Origin: Bretschneidera sinensis
Lineage: Eukaryota; Streptophyta; Magnoliopsida; Brassicales; Akaniaceae
NCBI GenBank assembly: GCA_023935145.1
Contig: CM043705.1
Location: forward strand, 56,328,084 to 56,392,083
DNA: 64,000 nucleotides
Direction of reading: 5' to 3'
Under the pieces are notes generated by a model. The model saw only the letters and a program-made list of their open reading frames with translations. It had not been told where the DNA came from and did not search any database. How positions within the stretch are numbered: the first letter of the stretch is position 1; each line of letters begins with the position of its first letter. A program made the position numbers and the translations under genes. Positions 33,087 to 43,205 of the stretch are shown in pieces.

Positions 33087-34054
33087 TGTTGGAAATCACC
33101 TTGACAAGATGCCGAGGTAGTGATCTTCCAAACACCCAAGTCTAGAATGACTTGTAAAGAAAAGACACAACAGCCAAAGCAAGAAAGAAAAGAAGACAAG
33201 CAATTGTTATCGAGGTTCGATAATAGCCTATGTCCCCATGAGTTCCTCTGAACTCTCTGCACCGAATCAATGGTTCTTTACAATGTAGCAACCCTCTTCA
33301 AGAAAACTCAAGTTCTTGAAGAAACCAAGAAGAGAAGAAAGAAGATGATAAGAACTATTACAATGCTCTCTATCAAATCTGTACTACTCTCTCTTTATAA
33401 CTAGCCTCGCTACAATGAGTCCCTATTGTGTTTTGTGTCTTTACACTCTCACACAATTCTCCCTTATATGTCTGTCACTCTTTACAATTGATCTCAAATT
33501 ATGTCACAATGTTGATGAGAATGAAGCTAGGTGACCCTTTATATAGTGCAACAACTTCTTGTTCAATCTTGAGAGTCAATCTCCACCCTTAGATCTTGAT
33601 GACCACTCAACCATGGCCTTTGATCATTCTGTAGTCAAGCTGTGCATTTTGAACTTGCATCCATGCACTCAACATAAGGCAGAAAAACTAGCCTTGGTGT
33701 GCCTTCAGGGTGTGGCATAAAGCAGGGCAAGGTGCGGCCAGAAACAGAGCACACTTGCTGCCACTCTGTGCGCTGCAGCCTGGGGTAGGGTGTGCCATGG
33801 CCTGGCCTTCCTCCAGCATTCCTCCATACTGTGCATTGCGGCCTGGAAAAAGCTGGGCCGTGGCTTGACCTGATGCACATACTTTTCAGCTTGTGTGCTT
33901 AGGCGCACACACTAGTGTGCCTACCTTTTCCTTGCTCCAAGGTGTCGCGCACACTTGTGTGCTCTTCTTTAACATGCTGAAATTTATTCTTCCAACCTTG
34001 GTTTAGATATTAACCTTATTTAAACTATGCTTAAACGTTAGAAAAATATCAACA
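33087..34054 (-). repeat. 3' LTR of Copia-A3
   Basis: TGTTGGAAATCACC to AAATATCAACA in plus view. The polypurine tract GACAAAGGTAGAGAT (minus strand) adjoins at 34055-34069. Shows the GC-rich island at 33700-33960 with repeated GGTGTGCC/GGCCTGG motifs. Confidence 0.88.
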
Positions 34055-34134
34055 ATCTCTACCTTTGTCTAAGTGTTTAAACCTGAACCATTGTGCAGAG
34101 AACTTCAGGATCCAAACTCATCTTGAGTCATCAA

Positions 34135-35121
34135 TCAACCGACTCGAATCCTAAATAGTCCAAGGAAATGATTGAACTTACTTAGAGGTAGAACTTTAGT
34201 ACCTAAATCCGCAGAGTTTTCTTCCATGGCTACCTTGTCCACATGGATGCATCCTTTCGTAACATTTTCCCGAATTAAATGGTACCGAACATCCATGTGC
34301 TTTGTTCTCTCATGGAACACCAGATTCTTACACAAGTGCCACACACTTTGGATATTCGAAGACACCACTACCTGCTCTTTTAGGACCATCCACTCGTCCA
34401 ACAACCCTTTGCACCACATAGACTCATTTATGGCTTCCTAAGCTACTATGTATTCTGCCTCTATTGTTGAGAGTGCTACCACCGGCTGCAACCGAGCCTT
34501 CCAATACCTTAGCAACCACTTCATCCCAAGCCAAAGCTCTTTTCCGGGATTACTCACACATCCGCTGAGAACACTCATTGCTTGAGAAATGTCGGGTCTA
34601 GTGCTCACCATCATGCACATGACTGGTCCATCCGCACTACAGTAAGGGATCTTAACCATTTCCTTCTTCTCCTCATCCATTCCAGGACATTGGTCACTGG
34701 AGAACTTGAAATGACCAGCAAAAGGAATCTTTGCTGGTTTACCATCTTCCATAGAAGACCGAGAAACCTTCAACCCATTTCTCTCCAATTCCTGAATTCT
34801 TCTCATCTCAAGGATCTTTTGTGCAAAGCTGAGATCCTTCCTGCCGAACTCCTCACTGAGTTGAGATGTAAACCTTTTCATCCTCTCCTTGCTGTTTCGA
34901 ACCAACAACATATCATTGGCATAGATGAGGATAATCCCCACTTTATCCACCTTATGTCCAGGTGAGAAGGTTTCTGTGAAATCCATGCCTTTCCTTTGTG
35001 TGAACCCCTTTGCCACCAACCTAGCTATATTCTGGACTTCATCTCCTGGAAGGTACCCTTTTTTGATCTTGTAAGTCCACTTACAATCCACAACTCTCTG
35101 TTTTCCCGGAATGTGCACCAA
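34135..35121 (-). pseudogene. Copia-A3 RT/RNase H with central RT deletion
   Basis: Minus strand. KQRVVDCKWTYKIKKGYLPG, ARLVAKGFTQRKGMDFTETF, then SPGHKVDKVGIILIYANDML: about 110 residues normally between FSP and the catalytic IYVDD strand are missing, and VDD has become AND. RNase H follows (GHFKFSSDQCPG, WLGMKWLLRYWK), also shortened at GSPDVGL-SWKA. Then ALSTIEAEYIVA, a stop, MWCKGLLDEWMVL and HERTKHMDVRYHLIREN. The same RT gap occurs in Copia-A4. Confidence 0.85.
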
Positions 35122-35124
35122 TTC

Positions 35125-36183
35125 CTAGAAGTTGTTCTTCCTCAAAGAATCCATTTCTTCCCCCATAGCTAGCTTCCATCTTGGCGAATCCTTACATCCC
35201 ATGGCATCAATGTAAGTCTCTTGTTCACTTATCTCTCCTTCTGTCCAAGGAGCTGCTGCATCCACAGCATCTGTAAAACCATATCTTGAAGCTGGTCCGA
35301 CCAGCCTTCTTTCCCGGTCTCTTGTGAGCTGATAGTCTTTCTGACTCCCTCCATTATACTCTTTCAGTTCAGCCTCCTCATGAGTGTCCTGAGCTTGGCA
35401 TTCATCAATGGGCTCTACCTGGTTGGAACCCTCTTGCCTTCCTTGCTCTACCTGAACCGAATTCTCCTTGATGCTATACTCCACAAATACCGAACTGGTT
35501 TGCTCACTAGCCCCTGCAGGGTTAGTTAACAATTCATTAAAAATAACATCCCTATTTATTATGAGTCTCAATCCTTCTTGTTCTAAGAACCACAACCTAT
35601 ACCCCTTAGCCCCTTCCCCATATCCTAGAAACACATATTTTCTAGATCCTAGGCTAAGTCTATCATCATTTTATTGTGCATATGCAGCACACCTAAAAGT
35701 CCTAAGGTTGTCCAACTCAGGGAGTTTTCCACTCCACATCTCATCGGGAGTCTTATGGTACACAATCCTAGAGGGTGATCTATTAAGCAGGTATGCAGCT
35801 GTAGCCACAGCTTCTCCCCAAAAATATTTTGGTAAACCGGATCCTATTAACATGCACCTAACTTTTTCCATAAAGGTTCTATTCATCCTCTCAACAACTC
35901 CATTTTACTGAGGTGTTTTTACAACCGTTCTATGCCTTAGAATGCCATTTAACTCACAAAATTTATCGAATTCCTTATTGCAAAATTCTAAGCCATTATC
36001 GGTTCATAAAGCCTTAACTACCCTACCCGTTTGAGTCTCCAGCAACTTTTTCCACACAACAAATTTATTCAAGGCATCTGATTTATTCCTAAGCAAATAA
36101 ACCCACACTTTTCTTGAATAATCATTAATTAAAGACAGAAAGTAAAAGTTATCTCCTCCCTATGTTAGTGTCTTTGCTGGTCC
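35125..36183 (-). pseudogene. Copia-A3 integrase
   Basis: Minus-strand blocks. HRTVVKTPQ and NGVVERMNRTFMEKVRCMLI lie at 35940-35840, with YFWGEAVATAAYLLNRSPSR and LRTFRCAAYAQ to 35671. After a stop comes FLGYGEGAKGYRLWFLEQEG, INRDVIFNELL and the acidic spacer to MDSLRKNNF, where another stop occurs. The upstream core (LEFCNKEFDKF) is readable at 36010-35950 with stops. Confidence 0.8.
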
Positions 36184-36771
36184 TCAAAGGTCCGAATGAA
36201 TGTAGTCAAGAATCCCCTTAGACTTGTGGACTCCAATGTTGAAGCTGACCCGGTGTTGCTTTCCAAGAACGCAACACTCGCAGAAATTAAGTTTCTCTAC
36301 TTTGTCTCCACCAAGTAGGCCATCCTTGCTAAAAACTTGTAGGCTCTTTTCGCTCATGTGTCCCAAGCGAGTGTGCCAAAGGGCTGCCTTATCCATCTCA
36401 GCCATCAAGCTTGCTGCTTGATCCTTGATTTTTGTTTCACCAATCATCTCATTGAGTCCATCGTTTCTTGTTGCCTTTATCACTACCAAAGATCCCTTGG
36501 CCACCCTTATCTTTCCTCCCTCTTCTTTGCAAGTAAACCCCATGGAATCAAGCTGCCCCAATGAGATCAAATTTCTCTTCAAATCTGGAAGATATCTCAC
36601 ATTTCGCAGTAGCCTTGTCATTCCATCAAACATCCTCACTTGGATGTCTCCCGTGCCCCTCACTTGGTAAGAAATATCATTCCCCAAGAAAACCCTTCCA
36701 TTACTGGTTTCTTTGAAATTCTTGAACCAATCTCAATGAGGGCACATGTGATGAGTGCACCCGGTATCAAA
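36184..36771 (-). pseudogene. Copia-A3 protease end and pre-integrase segment
   Basis: 167 open codons from 36687: GNDISYQVRGTGDIQVRMFD, LKRNLISLGQLDSMGF, AALWHTRLGHMSEKSLQV, FCECCVLGKQHRVSFNIG, LDYIHSDL. The zinc-finger H and C residues are kept. This is a better version of the segment broken in A2. Confidence 0.85.
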
Positions 36772-36774
36772 GAT

Positions 36775-37350
36775 CTATTTCCCGCTGCCTTCTTGCCCCT
36801 TTCTCACGCTTGAGCACACAACAAGAATATCATCATCGTGCTGTTCTTTCGTGGTAACCGAAGCCTTTCCATTCTTGGTATGGCTTCCTCCTCTATCCCT
36901 CATCTTCTCCTTGCAATCTTTCTTGACATTACCCTCTTTATGGCAGTAGAAACTTCTCCCATGGCTTTCTCCTCTACCTCTGTCCTGGTAGTAGCTATGC
37001 ATGTTGTTGTGCACTCTCCCGTGGCTCTCTCCTCTACCTCTGTATCGGTAGTAGCCATGCATGTTGCTGTGCACTCTCCCATGGCTCTCTCCTCTACCTC
37101 TGTCCCGGTTGTAGCCATGCATGTTGCTGTGCACTCTCCCATGGCTCTCTCCTCTACCTCTGTCCCAGTAGTAGCCATGGTTGTTGCCATACCGAGTTGC
37201 TGGCATTCTTTTAAAGAACAGCCCTTTACCACTTAATGCACTCATCTTGGCATCAAGATCATCTTGCAACTCTTTATTAGGATCAAATTTAAAAGTAAAG
37301 ATTTGTTTACGAAGATACCTCTTATTAGGGAGAGTCTTGGCAAGAAACAA
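36775..37350 (-). pseudogene. Copia-A3 gag C-terminal half with repeat expansion
   Basis: 191 open codons. FLAKTLPNKRYLRKQIFTFK runs to LQDDLD and then directly to AKMSALSGKGLFFKRMPATR, so about 70 capsid residues are deleted. A basic glycine-rich repeat follows (unit DRGRGESHGRVHSNMHGYYR, nearly four copies). The zinc knuckle reads SFYCHKEGNVKKDC: its first cysteine and its histidine are replaced, so zinc binding is lost. The end of this block, GSGK, precedes the protease. Confidence 0.8.
36961..37180 (-). repeat. 60-bp minisatellite in Copia-A3 gag
   Basis: Three full 60-bp copies (36961, 37021, 37081) and a 40-bp partial one (37141), in frame (20 codons each). Copies differ at few positions. 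Sister elements A2 and A4 have only one related segment (REKSRGRGQSHGRSYS in A2). Confidence 0.9.
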
Positions 37351-37365
37351 CTCATCCAGTTTCTT

Positions 37366-37617
37366 TCAAATTGCAGCTGGATCTTCCGAGTCTTTGCACT
37401 CCCTTGTGATATTATCCAACATGTGCAAGAAAATGGTGCTGTAAGCCATCTTTTTCATCTCAATCCGCTGGTCCTCCGTCATACTTGTTAGAAAAACATC
37501 ATCTTCTCCAATAGCCAAGTCCACCTTTTGTTGCATAAGAACCACCTTGATCTTCCGCTTCCAAAGGGAAAAATCTCCCTTTCCATCAAACTTCTCAACA
37601 ACAAAATTTGAAGCCAT
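37366..37617 (-). pseudogene. Copia-A3 gag N-terminal part
   Basis: From ATG at 37617: MASNFVVEKFDGKGDFSLWK, KRKIKVVLMQQKVDLAIGED, EMKKMAYSTIFLHMLDNITR to DPAAI, then a stop (TGA for W in the IWKK motif). It continues after the stop into the C-terminal half in the same element. Confidence 0.82.
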
Positions 37618-37840
37618 CTTTGCGGACAAGATCCCAGATTTATGCAATACCCACAATACTTTCTTCAACCTCAAGAACACGATCGAAGATGGATCTTAAC
37701 ACCGTTCTTGAATCACTCTCAAGAACACGATATGATCTTGATCTTTACTCTGTTCTTGAATCACATAAGAAGTTGATCTTTGATTCTTGGAGTCTTGGCT
37801 CCATCACCTTCTTGTTCTTGCTCCGATACCCTCTCACCAA

Positions 37841-37853
37841 AGCTCTGATACCA
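37841..37853 (-). other. Primer binding site of Copia-A3
   Basis: On the minus strand GTGGTATCAGAGC immediately follows the LTR end. It is the same initiator-Met type as A2. Confidence 0.8.
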
Positions 37854-37854
37854 C

Positions 37855-38800
37855 TATTGGAATTCACCTTGACAGGATGCCTAGGTGGTGATCTTCCAAA
37901 CACCCAAGTCTAGAATGACTTGTAAAGAAAAGATACAGTAACCAAAGCAAGAAAGAAAATAAGACAAGCAATTGTTATCGAGGTTCGGCAATAGCCTACA
38001 TCTCCGTGAGTTCCTCTGAACTCTCTGCACTAAATCAATGGTTCTTTACAATCCAGTAACCCTCTTCAAGAAACCTCAAGTTCTTGAAGAAATCAAGAAG
38101 AGAAGAAAGATGATGATAAGAACTATTACAATGCTCTCTATCAAATCTATACTACTCTCTCTTTACAACCAGCCTCACTACAATGAGTCCCTCTTGTGTT
38201 TTGTGTCTTTTCACTCTCACACAATTCTCTCTTGTATGTCTGTCACTCTTTACACTTGATCTCAAATTATGTCACAATGATGATGAGAATGAAGCTAGGT
38301 GACCCTTTATATAGTGCACCAACTTCTTGTTTAATCTTGAGAGTCAATCTCCACCCTTAGATCTTCATGACCACTCAACCATGGCCTTTGATCATTCTGT
38401 AGTCAAGTTGTGCATTTTGATCTTGCATCCACACACTCAACATAAGGCTAAAAAACTAGCCTTGGTGTGCTTTCAGGGTGCGGCCTGAAACAGGGCACAC
38501 TTGCTGCCACTCTGTGCGTCACGGCCTGGGGTAGGGTGTGCCATGGCCTGGCCTTTCTCCAGCATTCCTCCATGCTGTGCACTATGTCCTAGACAAAGTT
38601 GGGCCATGGCTTGACTTAATGCATATACTTTCCAGCTTGTGTGCTTAGGCGCACACACTAGTGTGCCTACCTTTTCCTTACTCCAAGGTGCCTTGCACAC
38701 TTGTGTGCTCTTCTTTAACATGCTGAAATTTATTCTTCCAACCTTGGTTTAGACATTAACCTTGTTTAAACCATGTTTAAACCTTAGACAAATATCAACA
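37855..38800 (-). repeat. 5' LTR of Copia-A3
   Basis: TATTGGAATTCACC (TG mutated to TA) to AAATATCAACA in plus view, 946 bp. Aligns with 33087-34054, including the ATAGTGCACCAACTTC region and the GC-rich island. Confidence 0.88.
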
Positions 38801-38937
38801 TACCTCTAAGTAAGTTCAATCATTGCCTTGGACTACTTAGGATTAGAGTCGGTTGATATGACGACTTAAGATGAGTTTGGATCCTAAGTTCTCTGCACAA
38901 TGGGTTCAGCTTTAATCGCTTAGACAAAGCTAGAGAT
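38801..38937 (+). pseudogene. Copia-A2 RNase H tail and polypurine tract
   Basis: Codons LSKFNHCLGLLRIRVG and TGA (to 38856), continuing the frame broken at 33086. Then a short leader and AGACAAAGCTAGAGAT, the polypurine tract just before the 3' LTR. Confidence 0.8.
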
Positions 38938-39339
38938 TGTTGGTGTTTTTCTAAGGTTTAAACAAGGTTTGAAGATGCTTCAGCATCAGGTCTTGGCGCT
39001 GCGGCTCGAAGTGTGCGCGCCTCACCTTGCAGCAACTCCTGAATGTGTGCACACTAGTGTGCACCACTGCTCAGCACTTCTAAGGTGCAGCGCCCAGCAA
39101 AGGAGAAGACTTGGAGGAGGCGTGCGCTGCGGCTCAGCCTCCTCCAGGCTGCAGCGCCTAGAATGGATGTAATTGAGGAGATGTTCAACCTTCTTTAGGC
39201 CGCAGCATGCCCTGTTCTAGGCCGTGGCCTGAAGGCACACTGATGCACATAGGTTTAGCTTTTTGAGAGGTGCGTAGATGCATGAACAAAATGCACAGGA
39301 TCACTAAGGATTGATGAAGGGCTATGATTTAATGGTCCT
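38938..39339 (+). repeat. 3' LTR of Copia-A2, left part
   Basis: TGTTGGTGTTTTTCTAAGG onward, matching 16966-17345. Ends with target site GTCCT (39335-39339) where Gypsy-C is inserted. Continues at 49093. Confidence 0.88.
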
Positions 39340-40723
39340 TGATGAGTACCAAATATTGCATATTTTGGCCCTTTAATTTACATTTGTTAGCTTAAGAATT
39401 TGTTACTTTGAGTTGTTTTACAGGTTTACAAGCTTGGAAAGAAGTTTCACTAAATTGTCAGAATTGCTCGTGCAGATCAGCCATATTTGAGGATTAAACT
39501 GTATTAATTTAGGAAGAACCAGAAGATGAGCCATATATGCTTGGAAAGATCCAGATTTCAATTTTCTGAGGAATTTTACGGATCAATAAAATGATTTTTC
39601 TAGAGAAAGTTATGGCAGTTTTAGTAGACAAAGGTCAGGCTGTGCATGATTTCAGCGTGACAGATCAGCCATTTTTGAGGATTTAACTGTATTGATTCAG
39701 GAAGAACCACGAGATGAACCATATATTCTTGGAAAAATCCCGATGTCTATTTTCTGGAGAATTTTACGGATCAATAAAATGATTTTTCTAGAGAAAGTTA
39801 TGGCAGTTTTAGTAGACAAAGGTCAAAGAGCAAAAACTGGAATCTACAGTATCCCACATCGGATTGGAAGCATATTGCACTTGTGATATTTCCCTATATA
39901 ATCCCTTCTTCACTTCATCTTTAATGTAAAATTCCTGAGCCACTTTGGTGTTGACCGGTGGACGTCCGCTAGCATTCTGGTGGATCTCGAAGGCTTTGTC
40001 ACCACGAAGGAAAGCACCGCCCGTCAGTGAGTGGAATTTCTCCCATGTAAAGTTATTTATTTATTTCTTTACATTTAGTTGTTTTAGTTTAAATGTTTAG
40101 CACTTTTATTATGAATTGTAGTTTCAGAGTTATGAGTGGCTAGACTCTTCAGCTAAGGTTGAAGATGAAGCCCCGCCGTTGTTTGGCGTAGTAGTTCAGA
40201 TTTCCTTGTACAAATCTGACAATTTTTAGTAAAAATGTTCTGTCAATTATTTGAGTTAATCTTATAATTGATTGAGTTTAAATTGTCTGTTGGATATTCC
40301 TTGTGTTTCATCTGATGGATACATTGAATGCTTTTCGATTAAATTGGATTTTCTTTGTGATTTGTTGAGAGCGGATACATTGGATGCTTTTGGTTTAGTT
40401 GGAATATTCTTTGTTTTTTGTCTTATAGTTGGATTCATGGAATGTTTTGATAGGCTATATTTTTAGAACATACATGCTTAACTTTGGTGGGGTGGATTTG
40501 GAAACCTTAGTGTTTTAATTATTAGTTTTTAAAAATCAATTTAGTTTAATTTTAATTTCTTTTGCAAATTATCATCTGAAATTCGGAACTAGGTTAAGAT
40601 AGAGTTAGTTTAGATTGAAAATATACTTTCACAACGCAATTCCCTGTGGATTCGACCTCGCACTTGCACAACGCTATACTGCAAATGACTCGTGCACTTG
40701 CGAGTAATTTAAAACTCACAACA
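39340..40723 (+). repeat. 5' LTR of Gypsy-C
   Basis: TGATGAGTACCAAATATTGC to AAACTCACAACA. Includes an internal 188-bp tandem duplication (39473-39825) and the end block TTCCCTGTGGATTCGACCTC typical of Gypsy LTRs. Confidence 0.9.
39473..39825. repeat. 188-bp tandem duplication inside the Gypsy-C LTR
   Basis: Units start at 39473 and 39661 with CAGATCAGCCAT. The second is slightly shorter. The same duplication with the same 188-nt period is in the 3' LTR (47836 and 48024), so it predates this insertion. Confidence 0.85.
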
Positions 40724-40729
40724 AGTTTT

Positions 40730-40747
40730 TGGCGCCGTTGCCGGGGA
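40730..40747 (+). other. Primer binding site of Gypsy-C
   Basis: TGGCGCCGTTGCCGGGGA, six bases after the LTR, the tRNA-Asp type site usual for Athila-like elements. Confidence 0.85.
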
Positions 40748-40908
40748 ATTGTTTGGTTTGTGAAATTTTTTTGTCTGAATTGATTTTATTTTTCTACTAG
40801 TTAGTTAGCAATTTTTTATTAAAAAAAAATAACAATAAATTATGAGTTGTGTGTTTGCTTTATTCTGTTGTTTCTGCTGATTAGTATCTCATTGTTTTCT
40901 GTTGGTGT

Positions 40909-42530
40909 ATGCTTGGTCGGAGATCCTTGAACTTAGATTTGACACCTTTAGATCCCGACTTAGAAAAGACTCTTAGGAGATAGAAAAAAGCACTAGTTGA
41001 GAGAGAAACTGTTGAGATGGGAGAGAATTTTAATCATCCTGAACATGTAGAGCAACCTAGAGCTTGGAACGTGGACTCCACTACATCCCTTAGGGATTTT
41101 TTCGCACCCATTGCGACTAACTCATCCTCTTGCATAGTGTTGCCACCAACCAATGCCACACACTTTGACCTGAAGCCACATGTTATCCAACTCTTACCCT
41201 CATTCCATGGCTTAGATCTTGAAAATCCTTATAGCCATGTGAAGAAGTTCAAAGACATTTGTGCCACATTTAAATTCCAGAACTTCTCTGATGAGTCAGT
41301 CCATCTTTGACTCTTCCCTTTTTCTCTTCATGATAGAGCTAGGGCGTGGTTGGATTCCAACACGTCCGAGTTTATTACATCTTGGAAAAACTTGCTGAGC
41401 AAATTTTATCATAAGTTTTTCCCAATGTCTAGAGTGAATGAGTGCCGAAAGGAGATTAGCTCTTTCACTCAGGATGAGGATGAGAAGTTCTCTGAGAGTT
41501 GGGAGCGCTTTAAAGAGTTACTGATCAGATGCCCTCCATATGGATATGAGAAGTGGAGACTCGTTCAATTCTTCTACCAAGGGTTGACTCAACCCAACCA
41601 TAGCATGATCGAGTCTATGAATGGGGGGGGGCATTCTTGAGTCTGACAGGAGACGAAGCATACATGGTGTTGGACAAGTTGTCCGACAACTCGCAGCAAT
41701 GGGATTTTTCAAGCTGTTGAGATAAGTCCATTCGTGCTCCTAAGAGGGGAGGCATCAATGAGGTCAGGGAGGACGCTGACTTGAGGATAAAGTTAGATGC
41801 CCTCACCAAGAAGATTGACGCTCTCACTGTGAGCCAATCCATCAATGCTGCCAACACATTCAATGTTAAAAGCTGTTCAATCTGTGCTAGTCCCATGCAT
41901 CTAGCACAGAATTGCCCATCAATGCCGGCTTGTGCCGAGTATCCTATGGAACAAGTAAATGCTTTCAATGACTTTCAAAGGCAATCAAATGGATCGTACT
42001 CCGAGACGTACAATCCAGGGTGGTGGAACCACCCAAATTTTTCATGGAGGCAGAACCAACCAATGAATCAAGGATGAGCCCCTCATCATGCTCAAAATCA
42101 ATATCCTCTCGGATTTACCCCACAAATTCCAAATCATGGTCGTTCTGCCCATCCAGCACCTTCACCTGCTTACCAAGCACCCACTCAAACACCAGCGCCA
42201 GCTTCACAGTCGCTAGAGGACACCCTTAAGGAGTTTATGAAGGCAACTAGCCAAAATATGAGTGATGTGAGGAGTGAAACAGTGGTTAACACCCAAGCAA
42301 TTGCCAAGTTGGAGAGTCAAATAGGGCAAATTGCAAGTCACTTGGGTGAGAGAGAGAAAAGAAAGTTCCCCAGTCAACCCGTGCCCAACCCGAAAGGACA
42401 ATTTATGGTTGAGAGTTCATCAACTCCTACACACGGGTAGGAACAAGTACAGTTGATTGTTGCACTGAGGTCTGGGAGACAAGTGGATAATCGAGTGGAA
42501 GAGAGCCCTACTATGCATCAAGGGTAAGGG
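40909..42530 (+). pseudogene. Gypsy-C gag
   Basis: From ATG at 40909 (MLGRRSLNLDLTPLDPDLEK), a TAG, then FNHPEHVEQPRAWNVDST, FDLKPHVIQLLPSFHGLDLE and KFKDICATFKFQNFSDES. After a TGA (arginine position), DRARAWLDSNTSEFITSWKN, FPMSRVNECRKEISSFTQ and GYEKWRLVQFFYQGLTQPN. A run of ten G (about 41625-41635) shifts the frame. The new frame gives KIDALTVSQSINAANTF and the CCHC knuckle CSICASPMHLAQNC, then a proline-rich tail and SETVVNTQAIAKLESQIGQI. Most stops are C-to-T changes. Confidence 0.85.
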
Positions 42531-43205
42531 AGTGGCAACACAGAGAAGAGAGATGCTGAGCCATCTACAGCCACACCTACTAAGAAGGACCTTCTTAGGT
42601 CGTTTGTGCCTAGAACGCCTTACCCCGAGAGACTACAGGCGCCGAAGAAAGGAGGAAAGTATGAGGAAATCCTTGAGGTATTCAAGCAAGTCCAAATCAA
42701 TATCCCATTTTTGGATGCCATCCATCAAGTGCCATCATATGCCAAGTTTTTAAAGGACTTGGTCACTATCAAGAGGAGGACGAATGTCCCAAAGAAGGCA
42801 TTTTTGACCGAGCAGGTCAGCTCAATTCTGCAGTGCAAGCTACCCATCAAGTATAAGGACCCGAGGTGTCCTACCATTTCTTGCACGATAGGAGTCAGCC
42901 ATATTGAGAGGGCTCTTTTGGATCTAGGGGCGAGTGTGAATCTTTTACCCTACTCAGTCTATGTGCAGTTGGGGTTAGGAGAATTGAAGCCCACATCCAC
43001 GACGCTTCAATTGGCTGACAGGTCAGTGAAAAGACCACAGGGAATAGTTGAGGACGTTTTGATAAAAGTGGATAAGTTCTATTTCCCGGTGGATTTTATT
43101 GTGCTTGACACAGAGCTGGTACAGAATGTAGGGATTCAAATACCAGTGATTCTAGGGTGACCATTCTTAGCCACGACTAACACCCTAATCAACTGTAGGA
43201 CAGGG
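42531..43205 (+). pseudogene. Gypsy-C aspartic protease region
   Basis: Open from 42606 for 184 codons: KYEEILEVFKQVQINIPFLD, CKLPIKYKDPRCPTISCTIG, the catalytic-type motif ALLDLGASVNLLPYSVY, LKPTSTTLQLADRSVKRPQG, YFPVDFIVLDTE and PVILG. It is closed by a TGA replacing the arginine of the usual GRPFLAT motif. It is in frame with RT, so the whole was one pol frame. It would process Gag-Pol. Confidence 0.85.

Larger units (their letters stand above)
33087..38800 (-). mobile_element. Copia-A3, nested minus-strand Copia element
   Basis: 5.7 kb inside the RNase H tail of Copia-A2, with perfect target duplication TACCT (33082-33086, 38801-38805). LTRs are 968 and 946 bp. It has the same family order as A2 but opposite orientation, a large gap in RT, a gap in gag, and an expanded repeat in gag. 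Removing it rejoins GTKVLP to LSKFNHCLGLL. Confidence 0.92.

Noticed and set aside
36961..37180. Regular 60-bp repeats resembling a CRISPR array
   Set aside because: Units are contiguous without spacers and encode a repeated peptide in gag; plant nuclear context.
40272..40466. Leucine/phenylalanine-rich ORF repeated at 48635-48844
   Set aside because: It is a chance reading within both Gypsy-C LTRs.
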